Assembly: GCA_018398765.1 (NCBI GenBank)
Contig: JAHBMJ010004128.1
Coordinates: forward strand, 30,001-83,340
Direction of reading: 5' to 3'
DNA length: 53,340 nt
Source of the DNA: Chromera velia
Taxonomy: Eukaryota; Sar; Chromeraceae
Positions 25,922-37,818 of this stretch are shown piece by piece. A program made the translations under genes and the position numbers. Under the pieces are notes generated by a model. It worked only from the letters and a program-made list of their open reading frames with translations, did no database searches and was not told the DNA's origin. Positions within the stretch are counted from its first letter, which is position 1; every line of letters begins with the position of its first letter.

Positions 25922-26836
25922 AACTGAAAAAGAAAGAAAGAAAGAAAGAAAGAAAAGAAAAGAAAAGAAAAGAAAAGAAAATATGAAAGAAGAAAGCAAG
26001 AAAAACGAAAAAAAAAAGGAAAATGCAGTCAGAGAGACTGAACGACGATGAGACTTCTTTTTCCTCTTTTTGTTCTTACATCAAAACATCACAAAGACCA
26101 CACATGAAAATCACAAGCAAGACAGGTGATCAAAGGAAGGAAGGAAGGAAGGATCAAAGGAAGAGAACGGATGGAGAGAGAAGACACGAAAGGGGAAAGG
26201 GTAGAAGAAGGCGGGGGGATTATGTGTAGAGAAATACAAAGCTCTGAATACAAAGCTCTGAAATACAGACAGAAAAAAAGGGGATGCATGGGGGCTCGGT
26301 ACAGAGAAGAGACTTGGAATGGGATTAAAAAGAGAACTGCCGCTCCGAGAAAAGACAAATCAAAAGCAAAACGCTCTTGACGACGGAGTTACTTCAGGCA
26401 AACAAACAAACACACACAAACAAAAAAGCCGACAGACGTTCCATGTGGGTGAGTGGTTCTTGTCCAGGTACTCTTTCAGTTGATCCGCGATGTCTGCATG
26501 AGAGCAGGCAGACAAGCAGGCAGGCAGAATCAATCACAGTGAGACGCGTGGGATCAGCTCTGACAAAACAATCAGGGAAGAGACTGAAGATGAGAACATG
26601 CATGGGTCACGGAGAGACCCAGAGAGACACGAAAACGTCTTCTCCTTCCGTCCGTCCGTCCTTGCTTCTTTCTTTCATTCCTCTTTCTTTCTTTCGTTCG
26701 TTTTTCCCGTCTTCCTTCCTTCCTTCCTTCCTTCCTTCTTTCTTTCTTTCTTTCCTTCCTTCCTTCCTTCTTTCCTTCCTTCCTTCATTGCTGCTTCTTC
26801 TTGCTTTTTTCCATTCGTTCGCTTTTTCTTTGTCTT

Positions 26837-26879
<43 letters not shown>

Positions 26880-27971
26880 TTCTTTCTTTCTTTCTTTCTT
26901 TCTGTCTGTCTGCCGGTCTGTCTGTCTGCCTTCCTCTCTTCTTTTCAGTCTGTCTGTCTGTCTTTCTTTCTTTCTTTCTGTCTGTCTGCCTGTCTGTCTG
27001 CCTGCCTTCCTTCCTTTTTTTCTTCTTGTTTCATTCGTCCCTGCGTTGCTTCCTTCATGCTCTCCTCTATTTTTCCCCTTTCTTCCTTCCCTCCCCTTTC
27101 TTTCCTTCACTTGTCTCCCTTTACACCAATTTAATTCACCGAGCAGCCCCCTGCTCTGATTTGCAAAGCTGCCCTTTTGTTTCCCTTCTTCATCTTCCCC
27201 CCTTCCAAACAACCGAAGAAAAGTCAGACTGCATTTTTGAATGCAAGCTGGCTATATGTCTCGCTGACCTCTCTCGCACTTGCAGGTCTCGAATGCCTGC
27301 TTCGCTTGTTCGGAAACGTCCTTCACCTGCAACCACATACAGAAAAAGAATTCTGTATGAAAGTAAATGAATTGTTCGGAAACGTCCTTCACCTGCAACC
27401 ACATACAGAAAAAGAATTCTGTATGAAAGTAAATGAATTGTTCGGAAACGTCCTCCACCTGCAACCACATGAGTCAGATCAGTCCTTCATCTCTACGCTC
27501 ACTCGAGGAACACGTGAGGAAACCCACACGTGTATCCGTGCCGTCACCAGCTGTGAAGCCGACAAGGGGGGCCAGCGGCAATCAAGAAGACTGCAGAAGG
27601 GAGCCTGTCAAAGAATGCGAAAGAAGGACAATCAAGGAAAGGTGCATGGAAAACGCACAGCCGACAGGAAAGTCGAAGATCTTCGAAGGCCGTGTGTATG
27701 TCTACTGAAAGTAATGTGAATACGTCAGACAGCACGCTGAGTGCAGTCTAGGGACACCTTCGCCACGTCTTCCACCCAGGAGATCAGCCGCATAGTGTGC
27801 ATGTATGCAGGTCATGATTGGCGGACCCCGTTTCTCATGAATCTAGGGGTGGTGTATGCTATATCTGCAGATCAGTCTGACATGTTGTTTCTTTGCTGGA
27901 AGCTGACTGACCAAGTCGTCAGGCATCTCTTGGTTCTTGATCACCACTTTCTGGTATTTGTTCTCCGCCAT
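25322..27971 (-). CDS. DYNLL1: Dynein light chain LC8 family
   Basis: Four exons: 27912-27971, 27269-27326, 26438-26493 and 25322-25426. They encode about 92 residues, close to the 89 of animal LC8. The start is MAENKYQKVVIKNQEMPDD. Then come VKDVSEQAKQAFETCKCER, DIADQLKEYLDKNHSPTW and the diagnostic VIVGAQFGSYVTHETK, ending LLVWKCG and TGA. LC8 is a small homodimeric hub bound to dynein intermediate chain and many other partners, in cytoplasm and flagella. Splice phases 0, 1 and 0 all fit. Exon 2 is preceded by two extra 66-bp copies of its own 3' splice site, so acceptors at 27326, 27392 and 27458 compete. All three keep the frame and would add 0, 22 or 44 residues near the N-terminus. An open frame upstream of exon 4 (25427-25525) is intron read-through. 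Confidence 0.93.
25620..25982. repeat. CA/GA and GAAA microsatellites in LC8 intron 3
   Basis: (CA)n(GA)n at about 25620-25705, then a GAAA/GAAAA array at about 25871-25982. Confidence 0.9.
26655..27012. repeat. CTTC/CTGT tetranucleotide arrays in LC8 intron 2
   Basis: Long runs of TTCC, TTCT and CTGT in several frames give spurious Phe/Leu/Ser/Cys-rich open frames on the plus strand and Lys/Arg/Glu-rich frames on the minus strand. Confidence 0.9.
27306..27470 (-). repeat. 66-bp tandem repeats with hairpin at the 3' splice site of LC8 exon 2
   Basis: Two identical 66-bp units (27306-27371 and 27372-27437) plus a partial third (27438-27470). Each unit holds 21 nt of exon 2, the acceptor TTGCAG, and a perfect 9-bp hairpin CATACAGAA/TTCTGTATG with a 6-nt loop. 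The third copy differs at one base and joins the rest of the intron. The period is divisible by three and no stop is created. Confidence 0.9.
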
Positions 27972-28686
27972 CTTTTATGCTTTCTTTGTTTGGAACGGTG
28001 AGGCGGTCAGTACAGGGACAGCTTGCTGCTGGTGGCTCACGACAGACAGCAGATCGATGCAACACACCGACAACAGATCGATACAATCGAAAGATACTGG
28101 GAGGTTGCTTTGCGGTCGCGAGTCAATGCACAGGAGCTGCAATAGCACGAAGAAGTGCGAATGGTGACTTCACTGAAGATCTTCTTGATGCACGTTGAAT
28201 CTTGACTTGGTGAGCTAGAGCATGTGAGAGTTTGAGGAGGAAGGAATATGAAGGAATGATACATATAGGAATGATGAGTCATTGATGACATTGAAATGAG
28301 CATGCAGTATAGCGCTCAGGCTGCATGCATGCATCATTGCGGAGGAGTCGCGCGCGGATTAAGTGCCCTCTGCACCGGGGCGGAGAGCTCCGTGCGAACA
28401 CGTTTCAAGCCTGGCACGCAATGGCACGCATACGCGCGCCTGCATGGCGCGCTTTCCGAGTTATCGAAAAGTTCGACCGTAACTTCGACGAAAACCGCCA
28501 GCACAATCAGGATTCAGGAAAAACCGCCGGAAGACAAATCGTCAAATGTCTCCACGGGTAAAAACTCGGGTCAGACAAACGTTCTCAAAACTGTCGAGCT
28601 TTGCCTTTGCTTCTCTGGTGAGACATTCATTCCGCCTTCAACCTTCTTCTTGCGTCTCTTGCCGTCTCCTCCACCTCTGTAGAACA
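27972..28686. other. Divergent intergenic region between LC8 and the TPR/ART-like gene
   Basis: It contains overlapping TGCATGCA palindromes (28322 and 28326) and a CpG-rich stretch (28360-28500). The plus-strand gene may have a 5' non-coding exon here, since CCTCTGTAG just before its ATG looks like an acceptor. Confidence 0.5.
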
Positions 28687-30087
28687 ATGGAGGGAAGTGC
28701 ATGGGATTTTTGGTTTCTCACTTGGAGGCAGCTGGATGCCTTTGTTGATTTTAAAACTCGATCCGGGGGGGGCGTGTCAGTCTTGTCTGAGGCTCTTTGT
28801 ATGAGAGCACAAGCGTACTTCAACATAGGTCGGAGTGTCGAAGCGCAGGCAGACCTTCAGAGGGCCGTCTCGCTAGATAGAGGAAACGCGCTTGCTTCCA
28901 GCCGACTGCAAAATTTGAAAACTCGCCTGGAGAAATACATGAAGCGCATACCGAAGACAAAGGTAGAGAACTACTACGGGACCTCCTTGCTGACGGCGAA
29001 CGCGGCCAGTCCCCTTATTCCCGCAACTAGGTCTCATTTAAGGCGCCTCACCCAGTCTCTGTCACCTCTGGATGAATTGTCCCCCGCTGAGCACAGTCCC
29101 TCCGGGCCAGGAGGCGCTGATGCGATGTTGAAGAGAATGGGCAACATGCAGCTCGAAATGCAGCGGCGTAAAGCAGAGATCCTGCGGACCACACCTCCGT
29201 GCATTCTTTCTGACGTTGAATGGTCGCAGCTAGCCAGTCTTTTTCATGACTGTGACACGGTTTGTCCCAACTCCGTCTCTGGCTTCCTTCTCGACGTCAA
29301 CCAATGGGCCCGTCTGGACTGTGTTGTCCCCCGGGGGGGTTCCGCGAACCCGCTTCGATTCCTCCTCTCCGGATTTCAAGGCCCTGAGATTCGTATCCCA
29401 TTTTCTGAACGCCTCCGTCTTGTCCGAAGCCTTCTGTTTGAAGGATTGGCATTTTTGAACAGGGTGACATCGGGCGCTTTTGACTTCAAGGGGGTTGACA
29501 CCCAGATGCGAGAGCGAGCAGTGATCTTCTTGGAGAGACTCTGCCGTCTCGCGTTCTCGTCAGTCCCTCGAAGCCTGCATGATCCCCGACCATCTGTCGT
29601 CTTCCATATGGCCCCGAACTGTCCCGATGAAGCTGCCTTTGCTGCCCTCGCTGCCTCTCACATATTCTCGGAGGAAGATTTTCTTGCGTTGGACTTCCTG
29701 ACGTTCATTCGTCTTTCTCTCTCGCCCGACTCGGGCATTAACGTTGCAGGCGAGTGGCAGGGGCGCCTGAGGGAGGGCATGACACTTAGGGAACGGTTGC
29801 TTCAGGCAGCCGAAGTTGGACAGGCGATTTTGAAGCTTCAGAAGAAAGCACCTGACCTCTTCCGCCCCCCTCTTCCACCCGGACGGATACAAATTGACAT
29901 GGGGGTAGAGAGACTCCAGAGTGCCCTCTTTCCCGCTGCCCTGCTCCCTCCATGGGTTGTCGAATTGGTGGTCTGCGAAGTGCAGAAGGCAAAGGGTGCG
30001 ACAACACAGAGGGCCAACGAGCCATGTACTTCCTTTTCGCGGCTGTGGAACTTCCTCATTGAAGTGAGTCGCTCTCTCTCTCTCTCT

Positions 30088-30137
<50 letters not shown>

Positions 30138-33100
30138 GTCCACGTCTGTCTGGCCTTCGCGGCTCATTGGCAGGTCCTCCGTTTTTTTCGCCGGTCGGTC
30201 CGTCTCCGTATCTATCCTTCAAATGGCCTCCCAGTATCTGCGTGTGCGCGTATGTGTGTTCACTACCCCTGCATCTTTGGTTGCAGGTTGCAGGGACTCT
30301 CGTAGCCCTTCAGTTCCCTGACGTCTCTGCAGAGGCGCCGGGGGGGATGGAGAAACTCCTCCGATTCTGTCGGAGGGCGGCAGAGGGGGAGAAGCATGAG
30401 AGGGAGGGCTTTGCCATAGACAGAAACTCGACGCTGGAGTTCAAGCTGAGTGAAGTCCTTAGCGATGCTCCGAAGCTCCCTTTTATGAACAGCGCTGAAG
30501 AGCTTCTGGCAGTTCTGAAAGACATACAGGAGGTCCTTGTGGACGGTTCCTCCCTTCCTATGAAGACCCTCTTGAGATTCCATGCCATTGGTGGAGACGC
30601 AACTTTGACGGAACTCACCAGAAGGGCCCGAGACGTACAGAAAGAGCTGGGCAAGGATTCGTCAATATCGCCCGAAATGGTTTCCGTTTTTCTTGCGTTA
30701 CCGCAGGAGCAGGTGCTCGCAGTCAGAGGAATGGAGGTGCGCCACTGGTCCTTTGCCGCTTTGATTCCCATTGCTTCCTTGTCCAGCGGGCTCTCAAATG
30801 AAGTCTCGCCTTTTGCTTGTTTCCCCACCCCAACACACCCCTTGGCCCGATCTGCCTATGTTTTGGCACATTCAGTCGCTTCTTGCGTCCCTTTGTATGA
30901 CTTACCCATCCCGCCGATCTTCTGATCACATTACATCCTTTCAAATTGTCGCTTTCCGTCTTTCATTCTCTTGGTATACAGATCGCACCGGCCGCTGTAG
31001 ACATCACACTTTCTCCTCTTCAGGTTGTTCGGCTGCTTGTTTGTTGCTAAGGCTACCTACTGCCTTCTTGTCCGTCATACCTTTGTCCAGTCTCTGTCAA
31101 TGACTACTTTCTTTGTCAAATCTCCGCAGGATTCTCAAATGAAGGAACGTTCCTGCAAGATGCTGGCAGTTGGGCTGTCGATGATAGAAGCGATGACTGA
31201 AGCAGCAAGGGTGAACGAGTCCTGGTCGCTCCTGGAGAAGATAGTGCCAAGAGGTCAGTGCTTAGGCAGTCCAGGCTGAACTTCTGCTGTCTGTCCTTGA
31301 AGAATCGGGCAACAAACGCAACTAACTGTGTGAGTGCCAGACACGTTTTCAGTCATTTTGTGAAATTTGCACGTGGACAATTGTGATCACTCACCAGAAA
31401 TGCGTGCGTGTGGTCTGACTGCAGAAGTCGTGGACCTGCAGTCCGCTCTGCGCTTTGCGGACTCTGCGAACGGCTTGGGTGCGATTAAGGCCTTCGGTGA
31501 TGCGCTGAAAACAGCAACAAAGGGACTCGAGAGTGTGAAAGGATCGGAGGAGTTGGCGAGGTCCTTGGGAGGTACACCCTTGGACAGCACACAGGAAGCC
31601 CACTGGTCTCATTCGCGGTTGTGGCAAATTTTCCGTGGTGTGGTGGTGCGAACGCCTACAGACCCCCCTGTCCTGCTGGAGGCAGGGATCTTTCGCTGCT
31701 TGACATCGTGGGCACGTGCTTTTTGTGCGCTGGAGTATAGCTGGAATCGCTTGCAGTCCTTAGTGATTCAAGAGGTCACTGACAGCTCTCGCTTGCTCGT
31801 TCTTTTCTGCATCTGTTTTGTTGTTCTCGCTCATTTTTCTGATACGTGTTTTGGCTCCCCTTTTCTTTACTCTCCCAAGTTTGTTTTGGGCGACAACAGA
31901 AAATGGAAGAGGAAGCGGTAATGCAACGAGTATTTTCTGTGTCTTTTTTGGTGTCGTGCTGCAGCTGAGTGGAGTCCTGCGCGACCCCCCCCGCTCAGAG
32001 TCCACCACTCCCCTTGAGTGGACCCGCACAACCCTGCAGTCTGCAGAGAGAGTCGCTGTGTGGGTGGAAGAGCTCATCCAGGACGAGATGGAATACAGCG
32101 GCTGCAGCAGGGGGGCTGAAGTTTTGAACTTTTATTCTCCCTTCGAACCCTTTGGAAACGCAAAGGAATCGCTTCGAGGCCTCTTGTCTGCCCTCTTCCG
32201 CTGTCCTCCCGACAGCCTGTTACCTCTGCTCAAGGAGCTGCGAGAGCTCTCTCGCAGACTTCGCCAAGAAGTCACATGGGTATATCCCGAACAGTTGACC
32301 CGAGGGGAGGGAGACGTTCGCATCACCCCGAAGAGCTTCCCCACCTAGCAGAGTATGATTCTTGTTTGTTCTGCCGCTAACCTCGCGTGCGATGCCCTCC
32401 ATCGCTCTCTCCGTCTTCCCATTCCTCCTCCCGACATCCCAGATCCCTCTGTCTTCGTTTCCGCGTGGGGGGGGGCATTCCTTGCTGCTCACGTGGCCTT
32501 CGACTCTTCTCGGGGTGAGAGACCGACACGGGACGAACAGTTGTTCTTCTTTGTTGATGTCCTGCCTCACATCAACCGACAGATTTGGGGAAGGGGGGCG
32601 TCAGCGTGGGACAAGCTGAGAAGGCTGTTCAAGGAGGAGAGGGTCGCTGATGATCTCCTGGACATCTGCCGTGCTTGCCAGGTCAGCGACCAGACTGTAG
32701 AGAACCCTGGTAGAGGGCTCGCTTTTTTGAGTGAAAGAATCAGAGAATGACACATTAATTCTGCGTCGATCTACGTTCCTTTGAAAAATCAACCTTGTCC
32801 TGTTTCCCCCCCGTGTATGCGGAGTTGGTACTCAGAAGTCTCAATTCTGCTGCATGGCTAACTGTTTGATGTCTGCAGATAGCCAGGTCCGAGGAGGATT
32901 TGGAGCCACTGTTCCGTTTTCTCAAGGGGAGAAGAGGGGGCAAATCTCGAGGCGACCATTGCAGTCGGGGGGGGATGACAGCAGGGGGTCCAGGCATGAT
33001 CCCAAGCAGAGGGTCTGGGATCGTTGCCTCCGACAAGGAGCTAGCCTGGATGCTGCGGGTGAAAGGGGACAGCACCAATTGGCTCCCTGACGATCTCGTA

Positions 33101-36100
33101 TCGATCCGAGAGACGCTCTTCTCCTCATTCAAAGAGGGGAGGGTTGATGACAGGCAGCTCGATGTGGTTGAGTTGTGGAGGAGGTTTCTGTGCTTCAGAG
33201 CCCTCAGTGATGGGGATTTGGTCAGTGGTCTGATCCGCCATGCACTTCCACCCTTCACTGCGGGTGAGAATGTCACGACCAGTAGTGATGCCACAGTGTT
33301 TGAATGTGTGGGAGCTGCGATTGGCCTCTCTCTTAAGAGTGTCATAGACAGCCTCGTGGAAGTCCTGAAGGAAGCCCTGACGACGCGGGTGTTGGGAGAG
33401 GACTTCCTCTCATGCTGCAGACGACTGTGTGGGGTTGCAGAGAGCCTTCGGGCCCTAACCTTGGGGATGCAATTTGGGGGTGCCTTCTTTCAGAGAATGA
33501 ATGAGTTGGCAGTGATTCTGCACACCTTTTGCTGTCGTCTGACTGGGCCGATTGAGAAGGATCATCTTGTCCTCTCTCTCACGTATCGGTTGACAGAGGT
33601 GCTCCAAAGTTCCTCGGACCGTTTTTTGGCACCTTTCGCGATTTTTTTCTCGTCGCTCGCTTCCGCGCCTGGCTTTTGTCTCTGGACAGTGGCCAGAGGG
33701 GCTACATCACCCAGGGCACCCTCCTTTCCTTCCCCCCGTCTTTCCTCCCCTCTCCCCCCCAGAGACCTGTTGTGCAGTCGCAGACATGCAGAGCCGTCTG
33801 CACACGATGGTGACGATACCCCATCACCTTCTCAGGTCATCGTGGATGACCCTCCGACTTGTCCAGATTTACCAAACAGAGGATATTCACGTCAAAGTGG
33901 AGGAGGTCTCCACGCGGTTGCCCTCCCGGATCGAGACAGAAACAGAGGGGTTGTCGGAGAGCGTGAAAGAAGGGGATGGGAAAAAGAATAGTGAAGGAGA
34001 GCAAGAACAGAAGCTAAACGATGGGGAGAATGGAGAGGAAAGGCTGAAGAGCGGAGGAGAGAGAGATGCATTCACACACAAACACGCTGAGGTGCTGAGG
34101 GAGGGAAAGGCGATGACAACCCCGGGCCCCCTGATAACCTATTGTTATCACCTTTCTCTCCCTCAGAATCAGAAGTGGTCATCTCACTGCTGCAGACCCA
34201 CGTCGAGCAGTTGTGCAGTGCGGGAGAAATGAGACTTCCCATTCCTCCTGGTGTCCTCCTCTACCGGGGGATTGGGCCGAGAGAGAGGGGCATGCAACAG
34301 CTGGCAACCGATGCGGTCATTGACCTTCTCTGCGGGGGTCTGAGCCCTGCAGACCTCTCAAGTTCCAATCCATTCGGACAGAACTGCGCCAAGAGCGGGC
34401 AGATTTTCTTTACGGTAGACCCATACGTTGCTGACAACTATATCGACAAGGTCAGATGCCCCCCCAATGTGTGCGTGCTTTTTTTTTTCTCTTCTGGACA
34501 AGATTCCTGCTGCGTCTTTGAAGGAAGAACTAGTATCAACGTTCCATTCTTCTGTGATCCACACAACGCCTGTTCATTCATGCTACTGCGTCTGACTGTT
34601 TCAAGGCGTCTCCATTTATTCTGCTTTCAGGGGTTCGAGTGCGGCGCGCTTCTTGCAATTGACGGGGATTTTGCCCACGAGATCGTTCGGCGAGGAAACT
34701 TCCGTCTCGAGAAGGAGGGCAGCCTGCCTTTGCAGATCGCCCTCGTGGACCCTGTGCCTCTCGAAGGAGTCGCAGCCCTAGTTTTGCCCTCTGCCTACAA
34801 AGAGGACCTGACTGCTTTGTTCTGCTGTCCGAACATTCAGGCAGCCTTGAAACCCCCCCTATCTCGCTTCACAGGGCTGTCAAATGAGCAGCGGGTGCTC
34901 ATGTGGAGGTCCCTTCGAAAGCAGGTACAGCCGAAAAACGTCAGCGTTGAAGCTAGAGGAGGAGAGTGAGAGGGGCAGAGAAAGTTCTCCACCTTTTTTG
35001 AGGCAAGAATCGTTTTTGTCGATCCCGCAGAGGTCCGGCAACGAGTGGGAGAGGATAAGGCTGAGCTCAAATTCGCTATCCGCACAGACGTCGTTTCCAA
35101 TCTGTCCGTATGCGCCCCAACCACCGACAATGCATTGACTGGGAGTGTCGCCCATCTCGGCAATTCGCTTTTCAAGGGTGAGGCCTTGTGGGACTTCACA
35201 AACCATCCCCTGAAGGTTGGGGAAAACACACGGTCAGTCAGGAAGACCTTGACACATCTCGTTGAGATACCTGATCTCGTTGAGACACATGTAGGCATGG
35301 AGGGGCAGAAGCCTGACCTCGCTGTGTCCGATCGTCATCTTGTCCAGAGGCTCTTCGGAGCCAAGACTTCTGACCGCAAATTCGCGCTTTCCCTCCCACT
35401 AGCGCTCCCCCTTCTCCCGGTACTTATCCGCTTGCTAGACATTGTCCCACACACCAAGGAACAGTCGGGAAGAGCAGAGTTGGAGAGTGACTTTTCAGAC
35501 ATGTCCGCTCTCGGGTGCTTTGATTGGGAGGATCTCGCCCGGAAGCGCAAAGTAGAAGAAGCAGTAGCACGGCATCACGTCAGTCTGTTCCAGAGTGCAC
35601 TCGAGATCACCGCCTGCTCTCCCCGTCTAGGTGGAAGCAGTCTGCTGACGACTGAGGGCCTGCCCTCCCATCTTGCTGCCCTTGTCAGACCCTCCCTGTT
35701 CCTCCGTCTTTCCAGACAAGCAGGGAATTTTGCCAGCCGAGCGTTTCTGTCTCGGTCCCGGTCTGTGAAAGGCATTGAAGGAGACATAGGACTGTCAGAT
35801 GCTGAGGGGGAGGGGAGAATTTGGGCAGAGTTTCTCAAGACTGTGTCCTCACTTGTTGACAGAGAGTCAGTTCAGAAAGGGGGGCTGGATGGAAATGCAA
35901 TAGAGGGTGCACTTGAGCAGATCGTGAAAGCGACTGAACGCTTCACCGCAGTTTCGTTGGGCAGAGAGCCTCTCACATTCGTGGGGGCCTGGAGGGAGCT
36001 GCTGGCAGCCTCACCTGATGGCGGCCTTCCGTCTTCGAGCGTGTGGGCGGTGTGCTGGCGTCTCCTGTGGGCAGAGGGGGCTGCAGACTCCCCCTGTGCT

Positions 36101-36316
36101 CTTGAGAAGCTGACACCGCTCCGAGATGTCCTGATGGAGTCAGAGAGAGCGTGGAGAGAGGTTAAAAACCCTCGTATAGAGGGAAGTACCAATGGCAGCT
36201 CTCCAGAGGAAGCAAGTCGCATGCACGCTGTCAGGTCTGCAACAGACTCCGTAGCGAGCTCTGCAGGTCAACTGGTGCAAATTTTGTGGGATTTGAAAAT
36301 GTATGGCGGCTGGTAA
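28687..36316 (+). CDS. Large multidomain protein: TPR-like N-terminus and ADP-ribosyltransferase-like segment
   Basis: Exons: 28687-30063, 30287-30736, 31130-31253, 31425-31774, 31965-32279, 32352-32681, 32879-about 33598, one near 33762-34100 (limits uncertain), about 34168-34450, 34631-34924, 35033-36316, giving about 1,900 residues. Phases agree at all numbered junctions. A TPR-like pair is visible at residues about 38-72 (ALCMRAQAYFNIGRSVEAQA). A long helical region of unknown kind follows. Residues encoded by 34200-34800 show LLYRGIG, FFTVDPYVADNYI and LPLQIALVDPVPLEGVAAL, the spacing and hydrophobic pattern of ADP-ribosyltransferase folds, but I cannot identify all catalytic residues. 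The C-terminal 430 residues are unrecognised. No signal peptide or membrane helix is clear. An in-frame TAG at 32346 falls in the 72-nt intron 32280-32351. Confidence 0.75.
30070..30136 (+). repeat. CT/GT microsatellite at a splice donor
   Basis: (CT)n followed by (GT)n begins within a few bases of the donor GTGAGTCG of exon 28687-30063. Confidence 0.9.
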
Positions 36317-36917
36317 TCGACTCGGATTAGGGAGCGTTGATCCGTTGTCGGTTTTTACAGGGCAAAACCCTACCCTTAAACCATGTCATATGCCCACACT
36401 AGTACCCAAATTTAAATACATTAATATAAATATCGATTGATTGATTGATTGATATGTTCCACCCTAGGGCCTTCCCGCTATGTCTATCTGTCGCCATCAA
36501 TTCAAATTCATTTATAAAAACCTGGTTAAAAACATTATAATATCATACATGTGTAAATGAATTAGGGAATAAATCAATCAATCCGATTTTTTAACTAGTG
36601 TTTTTTTTCCGTGATCGGGAACACTTTACCAATCACTTTACCGTTAATTCAAAAACGATTCAGAAAAAAAGTTTAATTTTTAAAAGTGAACATTAAATAC
36701 ATATATAACCAATATATAAACAGATTATGATACACATAGCTTAGTACAAAAGCTAATATGATGTCCAGGGTAGAGGCGTATTCTGGGGAGAAGTTGTCAT
36801 GAATCGTCATTCAATATGTCTCAATGGATTGATTTTGAAATTTGAGCGCGATTTTCTCTAGCTACATAGCACATAACTATTTTAGTAACTAGCTAGACAC
36901 AGTTAGGATCTAGCTGT
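36317..36917. other. AT-rich spacer between convergent genes
   Basis: AT-rich; carries the second, inverted copy of the 41-bp element and nothing else I can identify. Confidence 0.6.
36438..36478 (-). repeat. 41-bp conserved 3' intergenic element, copy 2
   Basis: Reverse complement of 3706-3746 with one mismatch, 121 bp after the stop of the upstream plus-strand gene. On the plus strand it reads GATTGATTGATATGTTCC then ACCCTAGGGCCTTCCCGC. Confidence 0.75.
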
Positions 36918-37011
36918 TCAGCCTTCCTGAAAGCCGGTGAAAATGACAAAACAATCCTGGAGTTCATTGAAAGAAACTTGGCACGCAATTTCACGCACCC
37001 ACTTTCCATAC
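36918..37011 (-). CDS. Candidate terminal exon of an unrecognised minus-strand gene
   Basis: After a good acceptor (CTGCACGCAG read on the minus strand), one base completes a codon and 30 residues follow, YGKWVREIACQVSFNELQDC and FVIFTGFQEG, then TGA. The composition is protein-like and unlike the surrounding repeats. A strong donor (GTAAGC) at 37363 could supply the matching phase, but its exon is very short. No family is recognised. Confidence 0.4.
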
Positions 37012-37764
37012 CTGCGTGCAGATGGAAGATCGAGAGCAAAGAAAGTTCATGCTGTCTTTCCTTGAATCGATTCCTTGGTTCGCATTCCTTCTCTCTCGCG
37101 TCGCCGCCTCGAACTCTCTCTACATGTGTCAAGTAAGCACCTCTTTAGCTACACCACATCTAGAAGAGAAAGAGCTTGTTGCCCCCCCTCAAGTGGCCTC
37201 CTTGGTCCAACCATGCATGAGCCCTGTCGTCATCTCCTCCTTCCTTCCCTCCCCCCATGAAGGGGCCTCCAGAACCGATTGCATGAGGGCAACGGGAATC
37301 GGTCGTTCCATCCAGGTCGGCATCCTCCTTTCTCCGCGCAACCACTCGATCGGCCTCGCTTACAAACTGATTGCCGGACTCCCACAAAGGAAGTGGAGGA
37401 ATGGATACATGCACATGCACGTACGCACGCGAATACATGCAGCGGGAGAGAAACAGAAAGAGAAGATGCACACAATGAAAAACAGAGGGAGACTGTGGTA
37501 CAAAGGAGAAGGAAGAGACACAAAAAAAAGGGCAGAATAGGAATGAGAGACTTCGTCGGGACGAACGGCGCATGCAGCAACAGCTCCCGACCCCTCCCTC
37601 TTCTCTGCCTTCTCAACTTATTCCGTCATCCTTTCAACACCCTCTTCTTATTCCTTTCTTTCCCTGCCTGCGTCATGTGACGCCCCTCGATTGATTGACG
37701 GATGTCTTTTTCCCCCCACTGCTGAAGGTCTCTGGGACAAATTGCACGTGCACGCGCGCACACA

Positions 37765-37818
<54 letters not shown>

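Noticed and set aside
26377-27159. 260-codon Phe/Leu/Ser/Cys-rich frame and its minus-strand Lys/Arg shadow
   Set aside because: Product of CTTC/CTGT arrays in LC8 intron 2; other frames over the same bases are equally long.
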